Shown here: positions 20,813 to 33,798 of the stretch, piece after piece | How the letters are laid out: each line of letters begins with the position of its first letter | Position numbering within the stretch: position 1 is the stretch's first letter | DNA from: Dryomyza anilis | Taxonomy: Eukaryota > Arthropoda > Insecta > Diptera > Dryomyzidae | NCBI GenBank assembly: GCA_951804985.1 | Contig: OX638135.1 | Coordinates: 41,540,471-41,604,470, forward strand | DNA length: 64,000 bases | Direction of reading: 5' to 3' | Notes under the pieces: model-generated | Databases searched by the model: none | What the model was told of the DNA's origin: nothing | What the model saw: only the letters and a program-made list of their open reading frames with translations | Program-made: the position numbers and the translations under genes

Positions 20813-21208
20813 AATTTTCACTTTCACTCAATTTTGGTGTACGTGACTTTTGAAGAAAGTCCGATTTGCAGTTTTAGACTGACACCAATTGAGAAATATC
20901 AGAATTATTGGCAAACACTGCTCTGCTTATTTTAACATAGGCCCCTAATCATGCAATGATTAATTATATTGCAAGAGGTGTGGTCTAAGTAAAGCTTTAG
21001 TGCTTTGCCGAATTATCGCAAGCTTTTGTTAACTGTGGAAGCTAACCTGAGAGAGGTGTGGTCTAAGCAATGCTATGAACATGTTGCTGTACAACATGAG
21101 TTCAACACGATATGAAAAACAAGATGCGCTCAACATGTGTACAGCAACATCCAAAACTGAATGAATAGTGAAGAACCATAAAAAAAATGTGTGAACTAAT
21201 ACACAACA

Positions 21209-21545
21209 TTCCTCCTCATTATTATTAATATTAAGAACAATAATTTTTTACTAGATATCTTAGGAATATTTTTGAATATATAGATATGATGTTTTCTTAG
21301 AAATAATATTAAGAATAATATGTATAATTTAAAATAATGATAATATGTTATTTTAACAATTATAATAAGTTTATTTTTTGTCAAGTTATCTATAAAAATA
21401 TTTTTGAATATTTGAATGCGTGCCAATAATAATTATGATTTTTTATGATTCTTTTTTTATATATATATTTTTTTTTATAAATATCTGTTGTTTAATTTGT
21501 TAATACTTATAATGATAATCTAATCGAATTAATACTTGTGATTGA

Positions 21546-21623
<78 letters not shown>

Positions 21624-22830
21624 ATAGATAAACTTGTGGAAATGATTTAACTTATATGTGTTTTGCATGTGTATTGAGTGTGTCTGTTGGTTCTAAAATG
21701 ACTATATTGATTTTATATTTGGTTTGGAGAGGTGTAAAAATTTACATGAGTGACTTTTATATGTCCTACTGTTGGACCAGATTTCTCCTCTTGTTCTTCT
21801 GTGTGCTGGGACGGACTTGCCTTGTTCATCTTCAATGGTTCGTTGTATGTGGTGCGTTGGGTCTGTTGGGCTTCGATGGTTCTTGTGGAATTTGCAAACG
21901 ATGCTATGTCCAGTGGGTGTTGTCATGGTAATACTCTGGACTCTAAATCGCTCAGGAGAGTTTTGTCCCGTTGCCTTGGTTGTCGATATGTTCGAGATGA
22001 GTGTTTTTTTTTCTCTGCGATCTTGTCAAACAAATTCTTGAATCATCTTGGTGCTCATGACGCGTTATATAAGATATTATAGATTTCCTAATTGTTGATA
22101 TCAGAAAATCTCGTGGTTCGATATTGCATTGTTTCTTATTTATGTAAGATTGAAGACATAATAATGCGATTTCTCCTTTTTGTTTTCTTATTATACATTT
22201 TTTAAGGTCTATTTTGCATCTATTATCTAACAATTTTCAAGGTCCATTTTGCATCTTGTTATTTGCATCTTGTATTTGGTAATTGTAAAAATTCAATCAT
22301 TTGCAACCTACTTGTATTTGGTATGACAACAAGTTTGCGTTTAGTGTGTCCTGCTTAGTTTTCCAATATGCTGCCACTCTGCTTCGTTTCTTCATTTTTC
22401 TTTATTCGAATCAGCTGGGCTTCTGCTTCATTACTCCTTCTTGTTGATAACACCAAGAGCTCCTTCCACATTTCCTCATTAAAGTCCCAAGACCCCAACT
22501 ATCATCTATGCATCTTCTGCGCCAGTATCCCGCGCTGTAGAGTATATATAGTATATATATTTTTTCGTCTCTTCTTACCTTATTTTTTCTATTTAATTAA
22601 AATTTTTATATCTCCTTCTTTTTTTTAATTTTAGTTCCCCTTTTTTTTCATATATTTTAATTTTTTTCACATATATATATATTTTTTTTTTTTCATATAC
22701 ATTTTATTTATCTCTTTTTTTTCTTCTTTAAAAATTGAATAGGTTATATTATTATCTTTTTTTTTCTTCTCTTTAATTAAAATTTGTATCCCTCTTTTTT
22801 TAATTTAATTCCCCATTTTTTTCCATATTT
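21209..22830. other. 3' region of Gypsy-A copy B
   Basis: AT-rich sequence between left LTR and integrase remnant. It holds a (TA)n tract at about 21550-21610 followed by tatgtatg repeats, the conserved open island at 21702-22233 on the minus strand, a short catcttgttatttg-type repeat around 22240-22275, and a pyrimidine-rich stretch at 22600-22825. Unit C matches this closely. Unit A lacks the 22000-22540 part. Confidence 0.6.
21702..22233 (-). other. Conserved open stretch of unknown function, copy B
   Basis: Counterpart of 2356-2720 and 38292-38822. Two minus-strand frames overlap here and one base separates them from the 176-codon frame of unit C. No domain recognised. Confidence 0.35.
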
Positions 22831-23265
22831 ATACCCTACACTAAGAGTGAAAGGGTATATTCAATTTGGTACGCCGTTTGTAACACCCAGAAGGAAGCAT
22901 CTCCGGTATGGAAAAGTATATATATTCTTGATCAGCATGGCCTCCTGAGTCGATTTGGTGATGTCCGTCTGTTTGTCTGTCTGTTGAAATGCTTACTACT
23001 TAAACAATTGAAGAGTTAGATAAATGAAACTCACAATTTAGATTACTTATATACCTACGCTGTACGTGCGAAATTAGGCATATCGGTCCATTGTGACCTG
23101 TGATCTGACCATTTATATTCAAATAACTCATATAAAATTTACATCTACAGTTTAGTTTTACTTTATACGTGTTTAGGTAAACTTTTTTTGGTCAAATATA
23201 TATTGACTTCATGCTCAAATACATGGAAATAAGGTTTTTCCGCGAAACGACTTGTGGTTCCCAAA
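22831..23265 (+). mobile_element. Dispersed repeat, copy in unit B
   Basis: Starts ataccctacactaag, has TTCTTGATCAGCAT and a gtctgtttgtctgtctg run, and continues to ggttccc plus poly-A (about 23260-23281). It lacks the second half with the inverted end. It directly abuts the truncated integrase of Gypsy-A copy B. Confidence 0.72.
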
Positions 23266-23291
23266 AAAAAAAAAAAAAAAAAATTTAATCA

Positions 23292-23830
23292 TTGACCCGT
23301 CCTCTTTAGCAAAACTACGTAAATATTCAGCTAATGGACGATGACTTCGTTCCAATGACCCATTAGCCTGTGGAGGGTAGGGTGTTATATGTAATTTTTT
23401 AATTCCTAATAATTGACATGTATCCGAAAATAGTTTGGAAACGAAATTCGATCAATTGTCTGTTACCAATACTTTGGGTCTATTGTGGCGTGTAACTATT
23501 TCATTGAAGAATGCTTTTGCTACGGTGTTTTCTTCCGCATCGGGTATATCCACACAGCACATAAATTTAGAAAAATCGCCCTGAAACGTTAAGATGTATT
23601 TATTTCCTGAAATGGTTTCAGGCAGAATACCCACCAGGTCCATGTACACTTTGTCAAAGGGTCTGACTGGCTTATCAGTTAGAACCATTGGCACCTTCGT
23701 CAGCCTTGACTCTTGTTTACCTGGCATTTTGAACAATTCTTCACATAATCCTTTATTTGCTTCCGCATACCCTTACAGTTGCCGAATTCTTAAAAATGAT
23801 TTTACGTCACCTTGGTGACCACCTTACGGT
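23292..23830 (-). pseudogene. Gypsy-A integrase, copy B
   Basis: The minus strand shows the core YMDLVGILPE, TFQGDFSKF, VTDN and, after a stop at about 23451, the HPQANGSLERSHRPLAEY block. The zinc-binding part is disrupted near 23735-23790. The catalytic-core Asp of TFQDD is Gly here. The C-terminal tail is replaced by the dispersed repeat. The domain would mediate integration but cannot be functional. Confidence 0.82.
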
Positions 23831-24786
23831 GAATCGTGAAAATCCTTAATTATCGTCTCTATGTCCCGAGGTTCAGTTAGAATTGTTATATTGTCATTTT
23901 CCTTTGTTATCAAATCGTCAGGATCACATTCTGACTGTTTCTTATCGTCTACCTTGTCTCTTTTCATGGTTTTCGAACGTGTTTGTACTACAACTACTTT
24001 TTCAGGATTCTTCGGTATGCGGCTAAGCGCATCCGCGTTTAAATTACTTTTTACCGGTTTATAATGAATTTCGAAATCACATTCCGATAATTTGTGTCGG
24101 AAACGCGCAAGACGTGATGTCTGCTCTTTTAAGTTTGCTATACCCTTTAAGGGCTGATGACCTGTATAAATTTTAAATAGTCTTCCCAAAAGATATGCCC
24201 TAAAATTTTTTGTTGCGCATACAATTGCCAAAAATTCTTTCTCTATAGTAGAGTATCGTGTTTCCGCAAACGCGTTACTGGCAAACGCGGACGGTCGCTT
24301 CCAACTTCACCTTGCGAAAGAACCGCGCCAATAGCTTAGTTACTGGCGTCTGTCGTGAGCAAAAAGGGTTCGTTCAAATCCGGATACGCTATTATGGGTG
24401 GTGACATAATTGCCTCTTTAAGTTTTAAAAACGAATTCTGACAATTTTCATTCCATAGGAACTTAGCGTCCTTCTTAAGCAAACAGTTTATTGGTAATGA
24501 CAGTTTCGCCATACCTCCTATAATTATTTTGTAATAATTAATTAAGCCTAAAAATGCTTGAACTTCCTTCCTATTTTTCGGAACTGGAATATTTTTTACA
24601 CACTCTACTTTGGCTGGGCCTGGTAGGGCACCTAACTCAGAACACTTATGTCCTAAATATATAACCTCGCGTCGCAAAAACTGACATTTTTCTGTAATTT
24701 CAAATTATGTTCTCTCAGCTTTTGCCAAACCTTGCATAGCCTATGCTCGTGTTCTGCTAGATTATTTCCATAAACCACTATATCAT
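23831..24786 (-). pseudogene. Gypsy-A RT 3' part and RNase H, copy B
   Basis: More complete than copy A in the RNase H. The minus strand gives LTTDASN, a damaged centre ([19 protein letters not shown]), [13 protein letters not shown] where copy A has [33 protein letters not shown] and a charged linker ([14 protein letters not shown]) to the integrase. The first half has RREVIYLGHKCSELG and the connection domain. A frameshift near 24310 separates the two. DDIVVYGNNL is next to the copia junction at 24786. Confidence 0.85.
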
Positions 24787-24873
24787 ATTTATACTCAATC
24801 TAGTTGTGTTTGATTTTTATATATAAAGAAAAATAAAATGTTGTTCATTCGTTTTGAGACATTAATTACAAAA
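24787..24873 (+). repeat. Copia 5' LTR, truncated, copy B
   Basis: Begins atttatactc as in copy A and lacks the first approximately 18 bp of the LTR. The primer site GGTTATGGGACCC follows at 24874. Confidence 0.9.
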
Positions 24874-24896
24874 GGTTATGGGACCCTCGCGATAAA

Positions 24897-27800
24897 AGGA
24901 ATATTATCAAAATATAATTGAAAAATTGAAAGGATGCGAAAACTTCGAAGATTGGAAGTTCGCAGTAGAGGCATATTTTCAAATGCGACACCTATGGAAA
25001 GCCATCCTAGGAACCGAAACAAATGCCGAAAAACTAATAGAAGCATGATCGGAGCTAATCCTGCTGGTGGAGAAAACCAACTACTCCCACATACGAGAAT
25101 GCAAATCCGCCAAGGAAATCTGGGAGACGTTAGGAAAAATCTTTCAAGATTCCGGACTAGTGCGCAAGGTGGGTCTAATCCGAAAATTCTGCTCGACGGA
25201 GCTGAGCGAATTCCCAAGCGTCAAGAACTACGTCAACGAAGTCCTCAACAACGCACACAAGCTACGCAGCGTCGGCCTCAACGTAGATGAGGAGTGGACA
25301 GGATCAATGATGCTCGCCGGACTACCAGACGACTACAAGCCTATGATAATGGGCATACAGAGCTCCGATATACAAATCACAGGCGACGCCATCAAGATGA
25401 AGTTACTCCAAGACGTACAAGATCCTGCAACTAGCAGAGAAACAGCGTTTTCCAGCCAAATGAAAACGTTCACAAAGGAAAAGAGAACCTACAGAGGACC
25501 AAAATGTTACAACTGCCAAGGCTTCGGACACCATGCAACAGACTGCCCAACGAAGAAAGATGACCATCCAACAAAGAAAAAAGATCATCCAAAGAAGAAA
25601 AGCCATGCCATGTTCGGCGGCTTCACCGCACGAGTCATCAAAAACAATGAATGGTATTTTGATTCCGGCGCATCCGCGCACATGTGCGCCGACAGAAATC
25701 TCTTTGGAGACATGTTCACTCCACAAGAAGCAGAGGTCTTAGTGGCAAACAAATCCAGCATGAAAGTAACCTGAATGGGTACCATCAAAATGTCAGTGCT
25801 AAACAAAGAGAAGGAAGAGTGTGATGACGAGTTCCACGAAGTCCTTCACGTACCAGAGCTATGTACGAACTTACTTTCAGTATCAAAAATAGTGGACAAA
25901 GGTTACAAAGTCTGCTTCAACGAAGATGGATGCAAAGTCATCGACACAGACGGCGATGTCGTAGTCACTGGTCAGCACGTCAACGACATGTTCCGACTAA
26001 ACACCGACCACAAGGACGTCTCATGCTTAAGCCAACAACAAGCTGAAAACTCTACACTATGGCACAAGCGCGTCGGCCACGTGAGCAATGACGTATTCAA
26101 GCAAATGATACGCGGAGCTGTAACCGGCATTAATTGCAGCGCTGACAACAACAAATGTGTGACGTGCATTAAAGCCAAAATAACACGCCTACACTTCAAA
26201 GAAACCGGACAAAGGGCACGCGAAGTACTAGAGCTGGTCCACACAGATCTATGCGGACCAATGGACGTAAAATCGATTGGAGTTGCGCGCTACATGCTGC
26301 AATTTCTGGACGACTTCACCAGAAAAGTTTACTGCTACTTCCTCAAAAGCAAAGATGAGGTAAGCGCAAAGTTCATGGAATTCAAAAACCTAGTAGAAAA
26401 CCAGACGGAGAAACGCATTAAAGCGTTAAGAGGCGACAACGGGAAAGAATACTGCAACAACAACATGCGGAAAATTCTCAGCGACTTCAGTATCCAGCAT
26501 CAAACGACAATGCCATACACCCCAGAACAAAACAGGATGGCTGAACGGATGAATCGCACAATGATTGAAAAAGCACGCTGCTTACTTATCGACGCTGGAC
26601 TAGAGAAGAAGATGTGGGCAGAAGCTGTCAATACAGCTGTATACCTTATAAATCGAACCCCATGCAAAGGTCTAGAAGATACTTGTCCAGAGGAAGCGTG
26701 GTCTGGACGTAAGCCAAACCTAAAGCATCTTAAAGTTTTCGGATGTAAAGAAGTAATTCACGTTCCGAAGGAAAAGCGGAAGAAACTTGACCCAAAAGGA
26801 AGAGAGGTGATCTTCGTTGGCTACACGCCACACCCACGTTCGTACAGATTCTATGATTCCAAAAAAATGGACGTAGTTCTCAGCCAAAACGCCGTATTCC
26901 TTGAAAAGGAGTTTCATCATCAGACAAACGCAGAGCTGCACCAATTCTTCGATCTCCCAATATGCGACGCAGCGGGAGAATCAGCAGATAACTCTACGAC
27001 AGAAAACAATGGTTCGCGAAACGAAGGGATTGATGACCGCGATGACGAATTCTTCTCTGAAGATGAAGACACAAGTGAGGCAGCATCCGCAATAGCAGTC
27101 ACACACCCAGAATCAGCAAGAGAACCACGAAGATCCACACGAACCAGAACACCCGTCGTCAGAAACGACTACATATCCTACATAGTCACGGGATTAGCAG
27201 AAGACCCCAAAACAGTCCGCGAAGCGATGGAAAGCCCAATAGCTGAAAAATGGAAAGCGTCTATGGCAGAGGAATACAAATCACTTATCAAGAACGAAAC
27301 GTGGGAACTTGTAGACCTCCCTAAAGAAAAAAAGGCCATCGGCTGTAAGTGGACTTTTAAAACTAAGCGCGACGCTGAAGGCAACGTAGAGCGATACAAA
27401 GCAAGACTGGTGGTCAAAGGCTACTCTCAGCGGTATGGAATAGACTTTCAAGAGACATTCTCGCCCGTAGTGAGATACGCATCGATCCGACTACTGCTAA
27501 GTATCGCCGTCCGGTTCAATTTGGACATCGACCAAATGGACGTGGAAACAGCTTTGTTGAACGGAGAGCTAGATGGCGAAATCTACATGCACTTCCAAGA
27601 AGGATTCGAGACAACGGAGAAGCGAAAAGTATGCAGATTGAAGAAATCGCTTTACGGGCTCAAACAGGCAAGTCGAGTCTGGAACCTTAAACTGGACAAA
27701 ACGCTAAAGAACATCGGCTTGACACAGTCCCAAACCGAACCCTGCATATACTACAATACGTCGGAAAACAACATGGCCTACGTTGCAATCTACGTAGACG

Positions 27801-28069
27801 ACATACTGATATTCAGCAAGAGCCCTGACTTCAAGCTAAAAGTCAAGGAACAGCTGAAAACGAACTTCAAGATGAAGGACCTCGGAGAGGCGAGCTTCAT
27901 TCTCGGTATGCGAATAACACGGGACAGAAATATGGGTAAACTCTGGATCGACCAGGAGCGGTACATAAACGACGTACTCAAGAGGTTTAACATGGAGGAA
28001 TGCAACCCCATTTACTCGAGACAACGCGGGAAAACTAGAAGGGTACTCGGATGCGGACTGGGCGAGTGA
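24897..28069 (+). pseudogene. Copia gag-pol polyprotein, copy B
   Basis: Same layout as copy A: zinc knuckle near 25506, DSGA at 25661-25672, integrase core, YVDD at 27791-27802. It is slightly closer to a working gene than copy A. The codon at 24980 reads CAA instead of TAA, and the RT keeps KARLVVKG. It still has the shared TGA codons at 25046 and 25772, no visible start ATG, and the same deletion and frameshift before RNase H. The shared lesions show that the element was already dead when the segment was duplicated, or that the two were homogenised afterwards. Confidence 0.92.
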
Positions 28070-28502
28070 TATAGACGAGAGGAAGTCAGTCACCGGATAC
28101 ATTTTCAAATTCCAGGGGGGATGTGTATCTTGGAATTCGAAAAAGCAACCAACAGTGGCCCTTTCAACCACGGAAGCGGAATATATTGCCTTGGCCTCAA
28201 CGTCTCAGGAAGCACTATGGTTAACATCTCTATTCAATGAGTTCTACACACTTCCCATGACAGAACCAACCATATTCTGCGACAACACAAGCGCGATTAA
28301 TCTATCTCAAAATAGCATGTACCACGGCCGTTCAAAACACATTGACATCAGGCACCACTTCCTGCGCGAACTAGTAAGCGAAAGAAGGATCAACATAAAG
28401 TACCTAAGCACAGAAGATATGACGGCCGACATCCTGACAAAGGGACTACCGCTACCAAAACACAACCACAGCTATGAGCTAATCGGATTACGAAATACTT
28501 AA
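28032..28502 (+). pseudogene. Copia RNase H, copy B
   Basis: Frame-shifted C-terminal domain with [29 protein letters not shown] and DILTKGLP, ending at TAA before the polypurine tract. It differs from copy A by two residues that I can see (Met to Ile, His to Gln). Confidence 0.9.
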
Positions 28503-28513
28503 TCTAGTGGGGA

Positions 28514-28617
28514 TGTTGTTTGTAGAAAAATATTTATACTCAATCTAGTTGTGTTTGATTTTTAAATATAAAGAAAATAAAATTTTGTTCATTCGTTTTG
28601 AGACATTAATTACAAAA
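28514..28617 (+). repeat. Copia 3' LTR, copy B
   Basis: 104 bp, TGTTGTTTGTAG to attacaaaa, identical in layout to 9877-9980 and followed by catctaaata of the Gypsy-A RT. Confidence 0.92.
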
Positions 28618-29530
28618 CATCTAAATAAACGAAACAGTCAATACCCTGTAAACCTGTTAGTATGTGGTTCATTATCCTCTGAAAAGTGGCAGATGCCCCC
28701 GCATTCTGTTAAATTCGAAATGACCAAGACCTGTACTGAAAGCAGTTTTTTCTTTGTCACTATCTTCAACTAGAACCTGATGGTAACCACTTGCTAAATC
28801 AAGTGTTGAAAAATACCGACTATGACCTAGCTGGGCTAAAATTTCATCTATTCGTGTTATAGGAAATACCTGTTTGATGGTGACGTCATATAATTTTTGG
28901 AAATCTATAACCAGTCTCCATTTCTTATTGCCATCTTTATCGCCCTTTTTAGGTACCAATAATAATGGGGAATTCCAAGGCGACATGCTTGGTGAAATAA
29001 TTCCATCGTCTAACATCTTTGATACTTGTCTATTAATCTCATGTCTATGCATATGTGGATGTTTATACTCATTCTGATTTATTGGTGGCTGATTCCATTG
29101 TGTGAGTATTTCATGTTTTAATATCGGAGTGAATGTTAATTCATCCCCTTCCAAATGAAAAACGTCATGATATGACAAGCAAATTATTTGCAAAGATGCA
29201 ATTTCTTCTTTATTTAATGATTCATCGATCTTTACATTCCCTAATAATCTATCAATTCTATTTTTTATATTAACCGAGTTTATTGTATTTATTGTAGAAC
29301 TCGCCTTTGTGTTTCTTTATATTTGTTAAAATTTGAAAATTGTGGCTTTAAATTGCTATCAATGGCTACCTCCTTATCGGTGGCATTTAAAATTAATGCA
29401 TATACTCTATTTCTTCTAACGTTTTTTAAACTCTCTTTTCCATAACGGTAGTGATACTCCGCCGTTCTGGGCTGAATCCTGATTTGTTGATTAAAATAAA
29501 TATTTTCTATGTCTTGCAACGATTTTAATG
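28618..29530 (-). pseudogene. Gypsy-A protease-RT linker and RT 5' part, copy B
   Basis: RT fingers and palm as in copy A (WNSPLLLVPKK, WRLVIDFQKLYDVT, FSTLDLASGYHQV) and FVYLD cut by the copia at 28618. The linker lacks about 60 bp near 29437 that copies A and C keep, which joins the frame to YHYRYGKESLKNVRRN. The frameshift near 29300 is shared with copy A. Confidence 0.87.
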
Positions 29531-29702
29531 GAAATTTAACAAGGTGATTTTTGCCTTCATCGAAAAAGGTAATTTTTTTATTTAATGCATTTCTTATTTT
29601 TATTTATGTTAGATCTGTTCCAGAGATTGTCACGCCCGACTATTCCATCTGCTGGTACCCCTTGTTCAAGTGACACAACGTGTAGCGTTAAACTCAGGTT
29701 TT

Positions 29703-30116
29703 CTATGTTTGTATGCTGAATCTTAGTGGAGTCTTAGGTTCTAATGCATCCACCAAAAGCTCCACTGAGATCTTTCTGATATTTTTATTAAAATTCGGCC
29801 AATGTGCTATCCTATTTTCTTTAATCAGGCTGGCCTCAGCTCCAGAATCCACTAACAGAGTAAGTTTTCCATTTTTTGCTGCCTCGCAAGGCACTTTAAT
29901 GAACACATCACTCGTATCGGGTATCTTGAAACACTCTCCATGCCGGTTAAATATTTTACGATGCATGCCTAATTGTGAAGCTAATTTCATTTTCCTCGAC
30001 ATAAATTTACTCTTAAAATTATTAGCAATTGAAGACAATTTAATTTTAAAATACGTGAATTTATTATACATTTCTGACAATAAAACGCACATAGCGATAA
30101 TAATAAAAAGAAACAT
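29703..30116 (-). pseudogene. Gypsy-A aspartic protease, copy B
   Basis: 137-codon frame with LLVDSGAEASLI (DSGA encoded at 29838-29849). It runs ten codons further than copy A because the stop in copy A (TAG near 11150) is absent. The N-terminus is hydrophobic. It lies between the SINE-split spacer and the RT linker. Confidence 0.8.
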
Positions 30117-30364
30117 TGAAATTACTTCATTTTATACTTCAAATACTCGCCCCTGTACGGAATGTATCCACAGTCTTGCCAGACGTTTGATCTACAATTC
30201 CCAAATTTTCAGGGCTTTTTACTTTTGATTTTATTATTCTTGATTTTAATATTTGAACTTCCGATTCAATTGGTTTTATTTTCCCTATTTTATTTGCTTT
30301 TTTTATAATTTGTTTATTTTTAATTTCTTTAATTCCTATATTCTGTTCATTATTCGCGTCAAGT

Positions 30365-30670
30365 AGCCGCGATAGCTCAATGGTTAGTGCGTTGGCCTGC
30401 GAGCCGAAAGGTCCCCGGTTCAAGCCTGGACTGGGGCTAACAACAACTTTTCATGAAAACATTTTTATATACCGCGCTACCTCTCGTCAGTAAATGGCAA
30501 ACCTACGAGAGTAAAATCATTGCCTATGAAAAGTTCTCACCCGCCGTTCCTATTCGGCAATAAACTGTAGGTCCTACCACTTTGAGTACAAATATAACAC
30601 GCACAGCTCAAAATGGTGAGAGCGCTCGACCGAAGGTCTATACAGGACTGTAGCGCCAAACTATTAATTA
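30365..30670 (+). mobile_element. tRNA-derived SINE, copy B
   Basis: Same 306-bp SINE at the same Gypsy-A site, flanked by ATTCGCGTCAAGT at 30352-30364 and 30671-30683. It differs from copy A by one base next to box A (gatagctcaatgg against ggtagctcaatgg). Confidence 0.9.
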
Positions 30671-30951
30671 ATTCGCGTCAAGTTGTGTATTATTATTATT
30701 ATTATTTAGTTCATTATATGTTTTTGTTGGAAGATTTCTATCTTCATTAATATGTATTTTTACTTTTTGTTCTGCGTTAATAATATTCGATGTTTTATTT
30801 TGTTGTAGTGTCCTCTTTGGAACTTCTACAACTACTGGCCTTACTACACTATTTGCTAAGGGTCCCCAGTTTAGTGGCCTTGACTGGGCCCCTGGTAGTT
30901 TCTCTGTGGACTGCTATTATTGTTCCATGCATCATATTTGCGTTTGGCATA

Positions 30952-32603
30952 ACAATTCATAATAACATGTCCGTCCTTTCTGCACCAAGTGCATTATTAA
31001 GCGGGCCTGTTTACAAAATTCCCATTACCATTATTTCCTTGAAAAACTTGTGTAACGTGTTTAACACGACAATCCCTCTCGACGTGTCCCCCTCTATGGC
31101 ACCAAAAGCACCCCCGCCTTGGCTCTGAATAACACCTTGACCATTTACCTGAGGTACGGGTGGCTGACATCCTTGGGGAGCAGTATGTCCTGGAAAAACA
31201 TTACGACCCAAACGATCTGCACTCTGTTCATGTCCATAAGTATGACAGTCACTGCAATACGGAATGTTTCTCCGTGTATGACATTCATCCCTCAGATGTC
31301 CCTTCTTCTTGCAAAAAGAACATGTAGGTATAGGCTGATTCATACCTACATTTTGTGTTTTCTCTTCCGTCTTCTTTTTTTCATTGCCTTGGCCACCTGT
31401 TGCATTATAATTATTTGGCATGAAGGCCGATGAGGGCTCATTGAAATGGACTCAAAACTTGTCTATGCCCGTTAACTCTGCTGACTCCCTTTGTATCGTC
31501 GTATGGTCCAATACCTCTTCCACCAATTTCTCCAGTGTTATTTGCTTACTGCTCAACATGAGCATTCGCAAAGTGTAATCCCGAAGTCCTAACTTAAATG
31601 AGCTTTTAACTAAATTATTCAATTCATTAACGTCGTCTTTCGTATCATTATATTTACATTTAATCGTGCCTAATGCTGCCGACTGCAGGTTAACCAAATG
31701 CCTCGAGAAAGATCTAATACTTCCCCACGGTTACTGAGATGCCTTTCTAATGTCATATTGAATGGCATCTACTGACCTACATTCCAAGTACGTATTTCTT
31801 AACAGATTGTATAAATCATCTATTGTGTCAAACTCCTTTGAATTTACTAAGTCAAAAGCATCTCCCTGTAAACGAACCCCAACGCCTTTAATAAACTCCT
31901 TCATTTGTTCAGGCTTCAGTTCTGCTCTCACCACGTGAAGATCCGTCCTCAGCGATGATGAGTCTGCACATGCAAAATCTTGCACCGCATTTTTAACGAA
32001 TTTCGCGACTTCGCCTAATCCCATGTTGCCCTGTGTTGAGATGTCGTCACTTTCTATGGTATCCTTGTGGTATAAGGATGTCTCGTGCGCTGTCTTAACT
32101 TCCTCATTCAAATATCTAATACGCGCGTTCAACTCCTGTATTTTGTTGTTCGCTTCCTCCAACGTCGCGTACTCCTTCCTTGCCTGGCATCTAACAGAAA
32201 TATTTATTGATTCCTCAGAAATATTCTTTTCTTTCAATAAATTTCTTAATTTTATGTTTTCCTCTTCTATTTTAGCTGTTTCTTCTAACTCTGCTGTACG
32301 TTTTAAACAATACTCGTTTAAACGTTTTCTCAACACTAATCTTTCTAATTCACAATTTTCTGCTAAAACCGATTTAATTTTTAAATTCTGGAAATTTAAT
32401 AACTCTTCTACTATTTTATCTGCCTCCTCTAATTTAGATAAATGCAGAAGTCTAGATATATTATCTCTTAATAATGCTGTACTATCTTTATTTAGTATTG
32501 TTGGTACAAACCAGAATCTTTCAGACCATAATTTTTCAACAAATCTGCCCAATTCGCTAGATTGCTTTTGAATATACGCATTTAATTCATTAGCATCTGT
32601 CAT
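30952..32603 (-). pseudogene. Gypsy-A gag, copy B
   Basis: Start MTDANELNAY at 32603, coiled-coil-like region, capsid-like part, then the same TAA as copy A at 31728-31730. A private 18-bp loss near 31106 removes most of the third zinc knuckle, so the frame reads GGGAFGAIEGDTSRG instead of carrying CDWCHRGGH. The first knuckle CSFCKKKGHLRDEC and the last, CTWCRKDGHVIMNC, remain. Confidence 0.87.
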
Positions 32604-33779
32604 TAAATATTTTCAATCAATTTAAAACGTTATCTTTATCTTTTAATTTAAAATATAAAATACATCAAGTTGTAATTGAAAATTTCAATATAACAAAAAT
32701 GTTACCCAAACAACAACGATATCAATTTTGCATTGATGAAGTATAACTATAAACTATATTTTTTTTTCAACTCAGTTTTCTATAACATTGGAAAAATAAA
32801 AATAATTTTATATTTCCAAATAATATACCCTGAATTATCGGGAAAAAAATTATGTGTATATTGGGTTACTCAAGATTTTATAAAAAAATTTTAACATAAA
32901 ATGATTTTTTAATATAAATTTTTTGTTATTTTTTAAATCATAACAGCAATCAGTGCTGTGTTCACATGCTTTAAAATTTAATCAAATAATTTAGTTTTTA
33001 TTTGTTATACACTGGAGGGTCCATAGTTTGGAATCTCAGTGTTATTTCAATTATTATATTGTCCTTTTTCTTTTCAGACAATTTGTAAAATTTCGATTTT
33101 TTAATAAAAATATGATTAAATTAAAATTTATGTAATCGCTGTTACTATGTAAATATTTTCATAGTACAGAAGACGTTTAAGAGAAATTCCAAGTGTAAAT
33201 TTATTATTTAGAATATTATAAAATATTCAAATTTCTTAAATATTTCTAAATGATATTCCTGACTACACATTCGGAGAATATATTGATTTTTTTTTATCGC
33301 ATTTTATTTTTCATTTAATTTGATATAAAAATTAATTCTGTATATCCACAGAATCAATGCTGCGAAAAACTGATACGTTTTGAAAATAAATATTTGTTTG
33401 ATTTTATAGTATAATCGTTTTTTATTTAATAAAAATTATAATTTGCATACTAATAGTATGAATTATTTTATTATACACTAGAAGGTTCGGAGTTCGGATT
33501 CGCAGTGTGTATTTTCTTTTATATATTTAATTTTTATATTTTTAAATTATTTAGAATGTTTAAACATTTTTTATTCATAACTTTAAAAAAACTCTCCCTA
33601 TCTCGATAACAAAAAAAAAAAAAAACAAAATATAATTAAACTAGTTTTCAAAGCTCCTTTTTTTTAAATTAAAAAACAAATAATTAAAATTTTAATCACT
33701 TACCATTTTGGTTACGTCCTTCATCCATCATCCTCCTTCCTTATTTCCACTCTCGGTCCTTGAGAGGTTGGTACCGATG
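32604..33779 (-). other. Gypsy-A 5' leader, copy B
   Basis: AT-rich leader. Near the gag start it reads like copy A (cgatatcaattttgc, cattggaaaaat). From about 32800 it switches to reading like copy C (ataattttatatttccaaataatatacc). Both copies of the acact...cagtgt motif are present (about 33010 and 33476). Confidence 0.7.
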
Positions 33780-33798
33780 TACCGGCTGCGCCAAATGA

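Larger units (their letters stand above)
19546..21208 (-). repeat. Gypsy-A 3' LTR (left), copy B, split by insertions
   Basis: LTR sequence is seen at 19546-19598 and resumes at about 20811 (gtgaattttcac). It ends with CACAACA at 21208. Between them lie an RTE-like LINE fragment and a reversed dispersed repeat, and about 120 bp of LTR have been lost at the join. Confidence 0.85.
24787..28617 (+). mobile_element. Copia-type LTR retrotransposon, copy B, inside Gypsy-A
   Basis: Same insertion site, same truncated left LTR and same right junction as copy A, at a constant offset of 18637. I could spot only about eight single-base differences from copy A over 3.8 kb, so the duplication that made the two is recent. 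Confidence 0.95.
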
